Below, piece by piece: positions 49,438 to 61,002 of a stretch of 64,000 nt of DNA. The translations under genes were made by a program, and so were the position numbers. This DNA is from Cunninghamella blakesleeana (Eukaryota; Mucoromycota; Mucoromycetes; Mucorales; Cunninghamellaceae): assembly GCA_017871115.1 (NCBI GenBank), contig JAFCIZ010000005.1, forward strand, positions 4,891,501 to 4,955,500. Direction: 5' to 3'. Below the pieces are notes generated by a model. That model did no database searches and had not been told where the DNA came from. It saw only the letters and a list, made by a program, of their open reading frames with translations. The first letter of the stretch is position 1; each line of letters opens with the position of its first letter.

Positions 49438-50467
49438 TTAAGCAGCGGCAATATCGAATGTATTTATATAATCGACTCTGTATTTATTATCATCAGCTTC
49501 GGGACCTATAGAAAAAATTAGTAAAAAAAAAAAAAAAGGTTACATTAAAAATTCGCCATATTATATTCTTTTTACGTGATGATGAGTTTTATATGAAGAA
49601 AAAAGAAATCTTACGATTAATAGGAGTCCAAACAGGATCTTCTTTAAATAAACGCATGGCTTTAAGATAGTTATTAGAATCTGTAGTGAAACGATGATAG
49701 ATACCAGCAGGCTATTTAAAAGAAGAAAAAAGAAAAATAGGAAAAAAAATTAGATTCATCACTCATTTTTTCCAAGTTTTTTTTTCTTTTTCTTTTCTTT
49801 TTTTTTACCAAAATGATTAAATCTCCCTTTTCCATAGCAATACGAATCCACTTATCATTCTTATCACGGACATCAAAATACCCAGTACCATCCAAAATAT
49901 ATCTAATTTCTTCGTCTTCATGAAGATGTCTATGTTATTTTTATATTTTTTTTTTAAAAAAAAAGACACACATACACACACATATATATATATATATTAG
50001 ATGTTGATTTTTATTATTATTTATATTGCATATATATTTATGACTTACTCGGCAAAGAAAGTCTTTACTTTATCTTCATAAATGGCTCCTAAAGCATCAG
50101 GTGATACTGTAATCTAAGTATATGTATTTATATTTACATATATATATGTTTTTTTTTAAAAAAAAAAAAAAAACAAAAGAATAAGTAAATGTTTCATATG
50201 GTATGATGTGATATGCTATATATATAACATTCCAAATCCTGCTATTATTAATATTATTTTTTTTAAAAAATAAATAAAACCTACTTGGTCTCTGTTTTTA
50301 TAACTACGTTCAATAGATAATTCGTCAATTTGTTTTAAAGCATCAGGACCATCAAACTTCCAATATAAAACACCAACTGCTTTTAAAATATCAAGATCAG
50401 CTTCAATACCACTGTCATGAGGTTCTCTTTGATCAAGATCACTTTCTTCAAAATAATAAGCACGCAT
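49438..50467 (-). CDS. ADI1: Acireductone dioxygenase
   Basis: Exons on the complement 50285-50467, 50049-50113, 49809-49929, 49615-49711 and 49438-49505 give 177 aa (human 179). The cupin metal ligands are intact: His84, His86 and Glu90 in [15 protein letters not shown], and His129 in [18 protein letters not shown] is the normal start, and the family's early VLYWKFDG block is present. Function: the penultimate step of methionine salvage, converting acireductone to the keto-acid precursor of methionine (Fe form) or an off-pathway product (Ni form). It is cytosolic. It lies 123 bp downstream of calmodulin on the same strand. Confidence 0.97.
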
Positions 50468-50498
50468 ATTTATTTATTTAACAATGTAAGTAAAGTAT

Positions 50499-50529
<31 letters not shown>

Positions 50530-50589
50530 GTTTTTTTTATTTTTAAGATTTTTTAAAAAAATGAATTCCCGCTAAGCTAACTCTTAACC

Positions 50590-50817
50590 TTATTTGGACA
50601 TCTATTTTACAAAGAAAAAAAATGAAGTTTAGAAAAGTAGTTACATAAAAGGAATGATTGCGCTATTATTTTTATTTTTATTGTTTGTTTACTTACCATC
50701 ATTTTAACAAATTCTTCGTAATTAATTCGATCATCTCCATCCACGTCAGCTTCACGAATCATTTCTTCAACTTCTTCTTCCGTTAATCTTTCACCTATTT
50801 ATTTAAAAATAAAAATA

Positions 50818-50848
<31 letters not shown>

Positions 50849-51887
50849 AATTATCCCAAAAAGGTCACTATTATCACTTTTTATTATCCTTTTTTTCGCT
50901 GTTATCATCTTTTATGATTCTTTTTACCTAAAGATGTCATCACATGGCGTAATTCAGCAGCAGAAATATATCCATTACCATCTTTATCAAATACCTAGTA
51001 TAAAAAGAAAGAGAATGAACGGATAAGCAAATAATTTCTTTATTGGTTCCAAAGCTGAATATTTCATAAATAAAGTCAGAATGTATGTATATAAACTTAC
51101 TTTGAAAGCTTCTTGGATTTCTTCTGGAGAATCTGTATCTTTTAATTTTCTATAATATATATAATATATGTTATTAAAAAAAGTAAAAACACGAAATTAT
51201 CGAGAATCATCAAGAATCCCAATATCCTCTTGATCAATTATATACATATAGATATATATATATATATTACTTTGATACCAAAGTAACAAATTCATTAAAA
51301 TCAATAATGCCATTTCCATCTTTATCAACTTCCATTATCTTTGTTTTTAAAAATAGAAAAGAAAATAAATAAAAAAAAGGATTATTATTATTATTATTGT
51401 AGTTACTTTTTTCTTCTCTCTCTTTTTTATTTTTTTACTTTAAATAATTATATATAGACTTACCATATCTTGAAGTTCAGCTTCCGTGGGATTCATATTT
51501 AAAGAACGCATAGCAGTTCCCAGCTCTTTAGAAGAAATAGAACCATCGTTATCCTTTATACATAAAATAAAATAAAACAGAATGTCTAGAATGAATATAA
51601 TAGATATACATCTAGAAATATATAAAGGGATACTTATTATTAAAACAAAGTAATATACATACTTTATCGAATAAGTTGAAGGCTTCTCTGATTTCATCAA
51701 TTTGCTCTTGGGTAAGTTGGTCGGCCTAAAAAAATGAAAAAGAAAGAGGCAATATTCAGTAAAGAATTATCGTGTTTCAATAATGATATACAAATATAAA
51801 ATGAATATAAAGGAGATGAAAAAGGGAGTCAATAAACAAGGAGGTTCTTTTTTTTAGAAAATACAAAAATATATACCCAATTACCAT
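50590..51887 (-). CDS. CMD1: Calmodulin
   Basis: Exons on the complement 51885-51887, 51663-51725, 51464-51553, 51271-51338, 51101-51149, 50928-50994, 50697-50794 and 50590-50601 give 149 aa. The first exon is only the ATG and the last only MSK plus stop, a layout seen in other calmodulin genes. All four EF-hand loops are canonical: [36 protein letters not shown] and [12 protein letters not shown]. The start is [20 protein letters not shown]. It is the universal Ca2+ sensor. The second lobe start reads [11 protein letters not shown], where animals have MINEVDADGNG. A (TA)n run (about 50822-50848) lies in one intron. Confidence 0.98.
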
Positions 51888-52120
51888 GATGTTTTATTAT
51901 TTAATATTAATATAAGATGTAAAAAAAAAAAAAATGAAAAAATGAGAATGATGAAAAGAATAAATCGCGTATTATTCTTTTTTATCTTAATCCATTTTTT
52001 AAATGCCGATAAACATATAAACTCTTCACGTAATGGATTTTATTTTAATACAATAAATAGTTTAATATAAAATTACAAAAAATAAATAAAAATAAAAAGC
52101 TTATTTTTTATATTATTTTT

Positions 52121-54381
52121 TTATACAAGCAAAGGGCTATCTATAACTGCAAAACCAGCAGCAACCCCTCCTTCCTTAGTTTCATTTCCTTTAGTACGTA
52201 ATAAATGCCCACCTATTTCATTGATCACTTCTTGTTTTCCATCACTATTTTAAAAAAAAAAAAAAAAGGGAGAAGGTAAAGTTAATTATCATCTTCAACT
52301 TAATAAAACTCGTTTTCCCTCCTTTTATTATTCTCTCCCCTATAGTTACTTTCTCCCTTTCCCTCTCTTCCCCCCTTTTTCTTTTATTTTCTTACTTTAA
52401 ATAAACACCATAAATACCAAGTTCACTAATAACTTGACCATGAATAATAGCACCTTCTCTTAACATTAAATTATCCAAAGGAGGAGTACGAATCAATTCC
52501 ATTAAAATATAAGCATTACGCTCATCTTGAGATAATTCATTTAATACTTTTAAAATGTCTTGACCATAAACATTATTCCCACCACCTTCACGTTGAGGTT
52601 TTAAAACGAATCGTTCAGAATGCTCAAGTGCCATTTCATAAGCTTGTAGTCCTTCCTTTGATCCATCCAAGGGGTATAATCCAGTAAATGATTCACGGAG
52701 TCGAGCTGCCGTGGCGCCATCCATATATCTTTCTAATCTACCTGGGATTGATAATACTTGTTGTACTTTTTTTGCACCAACTAATTGATACGCCACAGTA
52801 GGACATTTAATAGATAAGGATCTTTCGATCATTAATCTTGCCTCCCATTCCTTATAATAATTAAAAAAAAAAAAAAGTATATTCCTTGTGTAAGTAAACA
52901 AAGAAAGCACAGACGCTTTAATTTATCTTTTTTAATTTTATTATTACCTTTTCAGAATGATAATCTTCAGGTCCATAACCAGCTCGAAAGTAAGTTACTG
53001 CTACTTCTATGTCATCTCTAGAAATAATAGAAATATAAAGATTAAAAAAATGATTTAATATATATTTATATATACGTGAATTTATTTTTATGAAGCTTAC
53101 ACAAAAAGAGCCTTTGTAGTAGGATCTAATTTACCATTGTCTATCACTTGATCTAAAGATCGACGTATAAGGCGTACATTATGACTATTTTTTAAAAAAG
53201 AATAAGTATACTAATATACGTTTTGTTTTTTTTGTTTTTTTTTCCAAAATAAATGATTTTATATATTTTTCATTACTTTTTTAATAAGGTATATTCAATC
53301 CATCGTTGATCAAAAGCATTTCTTTCATTTGATTGTACAATCATCATGACACGGGCACTAATAATAAAAATAAAATAAAAAAGAAAAATAGAAAGAGAGG
53401 CCGCTGAGTAAATATATTGATTTCATGAGATGTATATAAATCTTTTTTTTTTATTTTTACATATTTTTACTTTTTATTTCCATAAAGGTTCCAAGCGCTT
53501 GCAATACCTTTAGCAATAGTTTCGACAGTATGGTTTTCAGGAAGTTGATCTTGATTAATTTGTCCAGAACCATAATTATCAAAAGAAGATAAAAGATACC
53601 TATGATATACATTATTAGTATTATTATATATTTTAAAAAAAAAGAATAGCTCTATATATTTATCCCAAAAACTTACTTGTGTAATTCTGTTGTACGCGTA
53701 CTTAGACTACCAAAACTAGAAGCAATAGTGTTAAATTCTACTTGTTGAATTTTAGCCGTATTGATATCTGAGCCAATGTCTGCATGAAGTAAATAATCAC
53801 AACGATGGATTCCCAACGTTGCTGACTAATAGAAAGAGAGAAAGAGAGAGTCACTTGGATGAATAAGCACGCCATATTTATTATTATTATTATTATCCAT
53901 CCGCATCAATTTTATTTTATTATTATTAATCATTCATTATTACCTGAGCAATACCTTCATGGTTTACTTTAATATAAATATCATATAAGCGCTTCATAAA
54001 GTCATCTACTTGTGCCAAACTAGAAATAAAATAAATAGATTGATATATTTTATTATTATTTGTTACATTTGTATATAATTATATTAAACATACTTACTTT
54101 TCCATTATTTCCTTGATTAAAAGGTCATCCCTACTCATATGATGAATAAGGGTATTCCAGGGTACTTGCAATTCTTTTGCTTTATAAAATTCAGCACGTG
54201 GAAATGGAGTAGGGTAGAGAGATAAGGGGGCATGGATAACAGCGGCGTTCTTTTCAAAATATTGTTGTTTTTCAAAAGTAGGACGCACAATAAGACCATG
54301 ACTTAAAGCCCAATCAATGACTTCCAACTTTAGCTGTTCTAATTCTATTGGCGATACCTTTGGTGGATAAGAGGTAGTCAT
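52121..54381 (-). CDS. GSS: Glutathione synthetase
   Basis: Exons on the complement 54098-54381, 53944-54019, 53677-53825, 53471-53599, 53277-53357, 53101-53184, 52948-53017, 52396-52850 and 52121-52244 give 483 aa (human 474). Hallmarks: RCDYLLHADIGSDI and QVEFNTIASSFGSL (substrate loop), FRAGYGPEDYHSEKEW, SIKCPTVAYQLVGAKKVQQ, ATP-grasp glycine loop LKPQREGGGNNVYG, ELGIYGVYL and the C-terminal GGHLLRTK ... EGGVAAGFAVIDSP. It joins gamma-glutamylcysteine and glycine with ATP. It is cytosolic and a homodimer in the family. It lies 234 bp upstream of calmodulin on the same strand. Confidence 0.98.
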
Positions 54382-54787
54382 ATCTATATTTATTGTTATT
54401 TAAAATAAAAATGAAATGAAATGGAAAAAAGAGAGAGAGAAAGAAAAAAATTCACCCTTTTTTTTCCCAGCTTGGAAAATAAGAAGTGCGGTGATTGAAA
54501 TTTCTTGATCACAGTTAAAAGTCTATTTGGCTCCAAAACCATATACTCTTTTGACATCAGAGTGTTTACTAAAATAAAAAATAAAAATCACTATTTTTTA
54601 TTTTATCTTTTTCTTATACTCCCTTTATTAAGGAGGATTATCAATGGAAGGAGAAGTTGAGGAGAATAAAAAAAAAGAGAGATGACGAGAAATGACATGA
54701 GTTTTTTATAATATATAAACTTTAAAGATCGACACTTTTTACTCCTGTCAAAAAATGATTATTTAATATGTTTTGGAGACTTTTCAT

Positions 54788-54793
54788 TCTCCT

Positions 54794-54824
<31 letters not shown>

Positions 54825-54840
54825 AGGAGATCAATATGGA
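54788..54840. repeat. Inverted repeat flanking a (TA)n tract
   Basis: TCTCCTT and AAGGAGA, perfect 7-bp arms, enclose about 39 bp of mostly TA. It could extrude as a hairpin. Confidence 0.7.
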
Positions 54841-55100
54841 GATGCAGGAGAGGGGGTAATTTAAGTGGAGGAGAAAGAGAAAAAGAAAGAGTGGAGGAAG
54901 TATAATCATTATCATCTTAAGCGTATATATGTATGCTTATAATATATTATTATTATATGATATTTTATTTATTCTTATGTTTTATTATGTTTTATTATTA
55001 GGAGAAAGAGATATTATTTGAATTTGATCTCACATTAGACTTTCTTTCAATATAACCAAATTTAGTTAACCAACACATTTGATACACTTATTTATTACAG

Positions 55101-55135
<35 letters not shown>
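55101..55135. repeat. Poly(A) tract of 35
   Basis: An uninterrupted run of 35 A in the promoter region of the C2H2 gene, the longest mononucleotide run in the window. The exact length may vary by assembly error. Confidence 0.85.
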
Positions 55136-55136
<1 letters not shown>

Positions 55137-55279
55137 GTATTTTTATATATAAGTATAAATTTTTAAAAAAAAAATAAAAAGTTCAATTTTTTTTTTCTTC
55201 CCTTCTTCTTCTTCTTTCTTCTTTTTCTTCTTTTTTTCTCCTTTTTCTTTCTTCCTTTCTTTTTTAATCATCATATAAA

Positions 55280-56740
55280 ATGGATAACACTACCACTACA
55301 AATCAATATTATTTTTCACGTCCTTCACCCACAGCACAACATGATGATCAAGTCTTATCACCACCTTTAACTCCGTCTTTATCACCTTATAAAAGAGAAA
55401 TGGATTATAGAAGAGCTTCAATGAACGAATATCATCATCAACAAACAAATACTTATTGGATGAATTATCCTCCTCCTCATTCTTCTTCCTCTCATCACCC
55501 TTATCAACAACAACAACAACAGAGATCCTTATCTTTATCTTCTGATGAGCCTCCTTCTTCTTCATCAAGAAAAAAACCAACTAAACAAAATAAGCATGTT
55601 TGTAATTATCCTAAATGCGGTTGGAGTTTTAAACGTTTTGAACATTTAAAACGTCATTTAATGGTTCATTCTGGTGAAAGGTAAATACATAGAGTAAAAA
55701 AATAAAAAAAATAGGTATATATCATTAACAATTGTATTTTTTAATATTTTAGACCATTTGGTTGTACTTTCCCAGGATGCGGTAAAAGATTTAGTCGTTC
55801 TGATAATTTTCATGCTCATTATCGTACTCATACAAAAAAGGCACTTCAGAATAATAATAACAATAACAATAATAATAAATCCAATGATTTTATTCATCCT
55901 ACTCCTTTACCACCTCCTACCCCAACTTTACCTACACCAATTTACCATAACCCCTCATCCACTCATCCTTTATCATTAAATAGTAATAATAATAATAATA
56001 ATAATAATTATAATTACCATCACCAACAAACATCACCTAGATCAACAACCTTTCAACCCATTTTAACAAACGATCATTCTCATTCATCGGCATCTCATTT
56101 TCAACAACAAACATCATCTTTACCTTTACACCATCATCATCATCATCCACAACAACAACATCATCATCAACCACCACCTCCACAACCATCCAATAACCAA
56201 TATGATGACGAAAAACAACATGTTTGTACATATCACCAATGCCAAAGAAGATTCAAACGATTAGAGCATTTAAAAAGACATTTAAGAATCCACACAGCCG
56301 AAAAACCTTTTCAATGTACTTTTCCTGGGTGTCAAAAAGCATTTTCTAGATCGGATAATTTAACACAACATATGAAAACTCATGAGAGAAGAAATTCAAG
56401 AAATAATGATTATTCTATTCATGATCATCATCCTCTTCCTCACCATACTAATAACAATACATTACCACCACCTCCAACTCTACCTACTCCCCCACCATCT
56501 ACTTCTCCATCCTCTTCTTCTCATTCACACCCTCTTGATCACCCTCCCCCTGCATCTTTACCCCTTACCTTTACAGATTATATTCGTCCTACTCCTACTT
56601 TTAATAATAATAATAAATCTTCAAGACAAGACCCTTCTTCTTCACCTTCTACCACATCACCTTCCTCATCATCTAATTTACATTCAATGATCCATTGGCA
56701 ACAACATACTGGGAATGCTACAAGTGGTATTAATTGTTGA
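55280..56740 (+). CDS. C2H2 zinc-finger transcription factor with duplicated finger pair
   Basis: Exons 55280-55680 and 55753-56740 give 462 aa. Two pairs of C2H2 fingers are separated by about 130 low-complexity residues (Asn, His, Gln and Pro runs). Pair 1: [20 protein letters not shown] then [20 protein letters not shown]. Pair 2: [20 protein letters not shown] then [20 protein letters not shown]. Within each pair the linker is HSGERPF or HTAEKPF, and the second fingers are nearly identical, so the second pair arose by duplication. The FSRSDNL helix is of the Msn2/Com2 type, which reads CCCCT/AGGGG stress elements. The N-terminus has Ser/Pro runs ([11 protein letters not shown]) that look like phosphosites. 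The target is inferred. Confidence 0.9.
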
Positions 56741-57187
56741 TTAGTTTTATTTTATTCATTTCATCATATCATTATTTCATCTTATTTTTATTTTTTATTT
56801 ATATATTCTAATAATAATTTAATATTTTAATCATTTATTTTATTCTTTATTTTTTACTATAATAATTATCATTTCTTTTTTAATAATAATACCAATAATC
56901 TTTTTTCATCCCATTTTATTTTATTTTATTTATTTTTTTAACCCCTTATTTTAATTTCTACTATAAAACAAATAAAGATGCATATACAATCATATATTAT
57001 TATTATTATATTTATTATTATTATAAAAAATAATAATAAATAATAAATAATAATCATATTAAAAAAAAAAGTTCCATTGTGTGTATATGTATATGTGTGT
57101 GTAGCCTTTTGCTGCGTTTATTTTACTTTATTTTACTAATATATACAAAAAAAAAAAAGATTGATTTTGATTTTGATTTTGATTTAA
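56741..57187. other. Convergent spacer between the C2H2 gene and SPT4
   Basis: 447 bp, mostly ATT/TTA low complexity and a GT-rich run near 57078-57103. No gene is seen. Confidence 0.5.
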
Positions 57188-57886
57188 TCATTCTTTGACT
57201 GATCCATCCCTAGGTCGATAATCTATTCCACGTCTTTCCAATTCATCTTCTACATCTTCAGGTATCCTTCCATAAACTCGAATAGCATATATCCCTCTTG
57301 TGAATTTTTCTATTTAAATATGAATATATATATTTATAAGTTGATTGTTCATAATATCATTATCCTTTTTCTTTGATTATTTCTCTTTTTTTTTCTTTAT
57401 CTTTACCAATACGTTGCCACCTAGCTACCCAACTTTCAGCAGGTTGCATCATAGATATAACACTAAACAATAACAATAGTAATAAAGGTATATATTTATG
57501 TTAAAGATTTTATAAATTTATTTTACAAGTATATATCTATTACTCTTCGCTTAATATATATATAGTTTTATTTTATTTTTACCCTTCAAACTTTGAACTA
57601 GTACATTCCATTACACGATCTGTACTTCCACGCATTTGCAATACATCTTCACAGTTTTCACAACCATCTTGTCTAAACTGACTTGCATTCTAATAAATAA
57701 ATATCATTCAAGTATTATTAATAATAATACGACATGAATCATAAAAAAAAAGGATTTATGATAAATATTATATATACAGATGTTGATGTAAATACGTAAA
57801 AAGAATAAAGATAGATTTACCTTTACTAAAGAACATAATAAACAAGCTCGTAATTGTTTTTTATCTTGAGGTAGTACTTGTGACAT
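57188..57886 (-). CDS. SPT4: Transcription elongation factor SPT4
   Basis: Exons on the complement 57821-57886, 57583-57689, 57407-57462 and 57188-57309 give 116 aa (human 117). The four-Cys zinc finger is intact (Cys15, Cys18, Cys32, Cys35: RACLLC and DGCENC). MMQPAESWVARWQRI and KFTRGIYAIRVYGRIPEDVE are conserved Spt4 blocks. It forms DSIF with Spt5 and clamps RNA polymerase II during elongation. A CCGCC element lies about 170 bp upstream (58055-58059). Confidence 0.97.
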
Positions 57887-59119
57887 TATTTATTTTTGAT
57901 ATATAATAATAATAATAATAATAATACAGATAAATCAATTAGATCTATTTATTTAAAACAAATAATATGAATGAAAGAGAAAAAAGAAAAATGAAAGTTG
58001 GAAAAAAAAAAAAACATTTTTAAAAATTGATCAATTTCAAAATCGATTTAAATTCCGCCGTTCTAAAAAAGGAAACAATTCAAAAAAAATTAAGAGGCAC
58101 TGTTTCACTACAGCTTTTTAGTGCTTTATTTTATCTATACTATTGTTATTATTATATATGTATTAAAAAATCAAAAATACATAAATCATATACATGTTTT
58201 TTTTAAAAAATAAACCAATATACTTTAAATAACATAGTAACTCATAAAATAAATAATATTTAAAAGCTATGAATAAATGTATACCAGTTGGTTCGATTAA
58301 AGGCGAACGATGTCAAACTGGATATGTATATATCTATTTATCTTGATAAATGGTCAACCGATTAATTTGATATTTAAATATACCAATGGCATAATCACCA
58401 TCTACATGGAGGAATGATTCACATACAATAAACACTCTTGGATAAATTGATTAATTAAATTAAAGAGTCACATTCAAAATAGGTATCTGTTTTTTCTATG
58501 GAATAACAAACTATTTAACTGTAAATTGTAATAAATTAATAGAATCGCCATTCTCTTTAATTTTAGTAAATTTTCACACAACAATCTCAATTATTAGTTG
58601 ATTTAATTAATGGCTTATACTCAAGCTAAATATTCATATCCTTTCATAAATAACAAATCAATTGGCTTGAAATTTTGGTATAAATTCAAAAATAAATGTA
58701 GAATAAATAAAAATAGTAAAATTATGGTATTGGTAAATATACACACACAAAAGAAAATAGGCGAGGATATCATCAATGTAGTTTAATATTCACGTATGGC
58801 CAGATACAAAAATTGCGTACGATTATCTTTAAAAAGGTAAAGATGAAGGCAAAATTAAATAATAAAATAAAAATAATCACATATAATACGATCACCAAAA
58901 GAGAAATATATAGATGATTCAATTTATTGCTTTTTTATATTCTTTAGTAGATAAACTAAATAAATATTAATCACTGTTTATTAAAAAATATTCATTTGCT
59001 AATATCAAACAATAGTTTAATTAGTTAGTGAAATGGAAAGGGATAAGAGCTATAAACATATAATAATAATGATCATAATAATAATAAAAATAGTATGTAT
59101 AAAATGTTAGTATATTATT
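57887..59119. other. 1.2 kb spacer between SPT4 and the macro-domain gene
   Basis: The left end is the SPT4 promoter (CCGCC at 58055-58059). A nested hairpin occurs at 58284-58321. The rest is AT-rich without coding character. Confidence 0.5.
58055..58059. promoter_or_regulatory. CCGCC element upstream of SPT4
   Basis: AATTCCGCCGTTC about 170 bp before the SPT4 start codon, sharing the TTCCGCC form with the ASH2-promoter palindrome read in reverse. Confidence 0.4.
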
Positions 59120-60259
59120 TCAAATAAATTTATCCGCTCCTATTTTATTTTCTATATAAAATAATAAACTAAATTTACCTTGATAAAGATCCCTATCTTT
59201 AACTGAATAAGCACAAAAAACAACTTTTTTCACCTATAAAAAACATAAATAAATAATATATATATAAACGTATGAATAATTATATATATATATATGGATA
59301 TTATTATTATTTTATATTTACCTTTGAATTAGGGTCTAAAGCTTCCTTCTCTAAATATTCACGTACGATTGTTAATGCAATATTAGCCGCTCGTTCGGGG
59401 TTATAACCTTGAACACCTGTGCCGATCATTGGAAACGCGATAGATTCTTTATATTGGCCAGAAAATTGTGATAAACAACTACGGAAACATTCTTTTAATT
59501 TTTCTTCACCTGAACTTGAATGTGGCACAGCCACATGAATCACGTCTATTATTAAAATAATACAAATGATTTAAAAATAAATTAAAATAAAATATATTAT
59601 ATATATTGTTATTTATTTATTATTAGATTGCATTTTTATAATCAAAAAAAAAAAAAATATAGCACGGATATTTATACATGTATATATTACTTACAATTAC
59701 AAGGTAATTTGTAACTTGGTGTGACAATAGCTTGCTGCGTGGTGACATTCAAAAAAAAAACGAAACTAAATACATCTTATTTTAAATGACTATATCCTTT
59801 ATTTCTCACTTACACCGTAATCAACTGGACTTCGTTTAGATAAATCATTAACAAGGCCTGATCCAGCAGCTTTTAAAATAGCATGGCTTGCAGTGTTTGG
59901 TCCACCAGCTAAAAAATTGGGGTTTGTAGGGTTTACTATGCAAATATGAAATAAGAAAAAGAAATAGATAAATATTATGTACAGAAATACATACATACAT
60001 ACATACATAACTATATGTGTGTATATACAAATGCACGCGTATACACATACATATATGCATTAATACTTACCAATAGCATCGACATGTAAAGTAGTTAAAT
60101 CGGCCAAACTGTACATTTAAAAATAAAATATAATAAAATAGCGGATATATAAATAAGTAAATTTATTAAAATAAAATGATAAAACTATAACTTTTTTACT
60201 TACACTACTGAAACTTTATCTCTTAAACGATTTCCACTAGGTTGAGGAAGGTAGCCCAT
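59120..60259 (-). CDS. Macro-domain (ADP-ribose binding) protein
   Basis: Exons on the complement 60204-60259, 60071-60108, 59814-59935, 59695-59734, 59322-59545 and 59120-59233 give 197 aa. It is one macro domain: LADLTTLHVDAIVNPTNPN (adenine and distal-ribose region), AGGPNTASHAILKAAGSGL (Gly-rich phosphate loop region), GQAIVTPSYKLPCNYVIHVA and IAFPMIGTGVQGYNPERAA (second loop). These match the MacroD type in order. The usual catalytic GGGV is AGGP here, so hydrolase activity is uncertain. The C-terminus is read through a 27-nt in-frame stretch that resembles an intron but is too short. It may remove or bind ADP-ribose on proteins or O-acetyl-ADP-ribose. The divergent partner is the Sec7-PH gene. 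Confidence 0.85.
59986..60008. repeat. (ACAT)n microsatellite in an intron
   Basis: Five to six CATA units between exons 2 and 3 of the macro-domain gene. Confidence 0.85.
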
Positions 60260-60636
60260 TTTATATTTATATATATTATTTAATTTTATATGAAAGAAGA
60301 AAGAAAAAGCTGTTTTGTACCGCAGAGCATATTTTTTTTGATTTTTATATGAAAAAAAAGAAGCGGGGTGTTAAATTTTTTAAATTTTTTGTGCAACTAT
60401 ATATAGACATTTTTAATTTTATTCCCCTCACTCTTTTTTTATTTTTTCTTCCCTCTCTTCTTATTTTTTATTGTTCACGTTTCTTTATATTCATTTTGCA
60501 TCATCTATATTAAAATTATAATTATCATACTCTTTTTTTTCTTCTTCTTCTTTCTTTTCTTTTTTGTTCAATAAATCTAATTTCTATATGTGTATTTAAT
60601 ATTTATAAAACATAATAATTAAAAACGTATATTTAT
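60260..60636. promoter_or_regulatory. Divergent promoter of the macro-domain and Sec7-PH genes
   Basis: 377 bp between start codons. It holds an AGCGGGG block (60361-60367), a TTAAATTTTTTAAATTTT palindromic AT tract, and CT/T-rich runs (60420-60570) typical of plus-strand leaders here. Confidence 0.5.
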
Positions 60637-60970
60637 ATGAAAGAAGTAAAAACTGACAGACACAATAGTGATAAAGTAACGTGGGATAAAAGATATTTTT
60701 TTAAAAAAAATCTTTATAAAACTAATTTATAATTAATGTGTTTTTATTGATTTATTTATTTATTTTATTAGAGGCATAGTCGACAGCCTATTTGGCGATC
60801 TGTTAAATTTGTCGCAACTGTATGTTTATTATTTTTATTACGATTATTATTTAGTTTGTTGTTTTAGATAGAATTTTGGAAAAAAAGAAGGAAACTGAAA
60901 AACTTTATTTTTATTATTACAATTCTTATTATTCTTATTATAGTTACCTGTTGAAGCAAATACAAATACA

Positions 60971-61002
<32 letters not shown>

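Larger units (their letters stand above)
54382..55279. other. Divergent spacer between GSS and the C2H2 gene
   Basis: Features: TCTCCTT/AAGGAGA inverted repeat (54788-54794 and 54834-54840) around a (TA)n core, purine-rich runs, a 35-nt poly(A) at 55101-55135, and a long CTT/TTC-rich pyrimidine leader (55190-55265) before the plus-strand start. No gene is seen. Confidence 0.6.

Noticed and set aside
58280..58310. GGTTCGATTAA string resembling a tRNA T-arm
   Set aside because: No acceptor stem, D-arm or anticodon arm can be folded around it; kept only as a nested hairpin.
59140..59166. 27-nt apparent intron (GTAAAT..TATAG) at the 3' end of the macro gene
   Set aside because: Shorter than any other intron here and a multiple of three without stop, so the frame reads through to the same stop; treated as coding.
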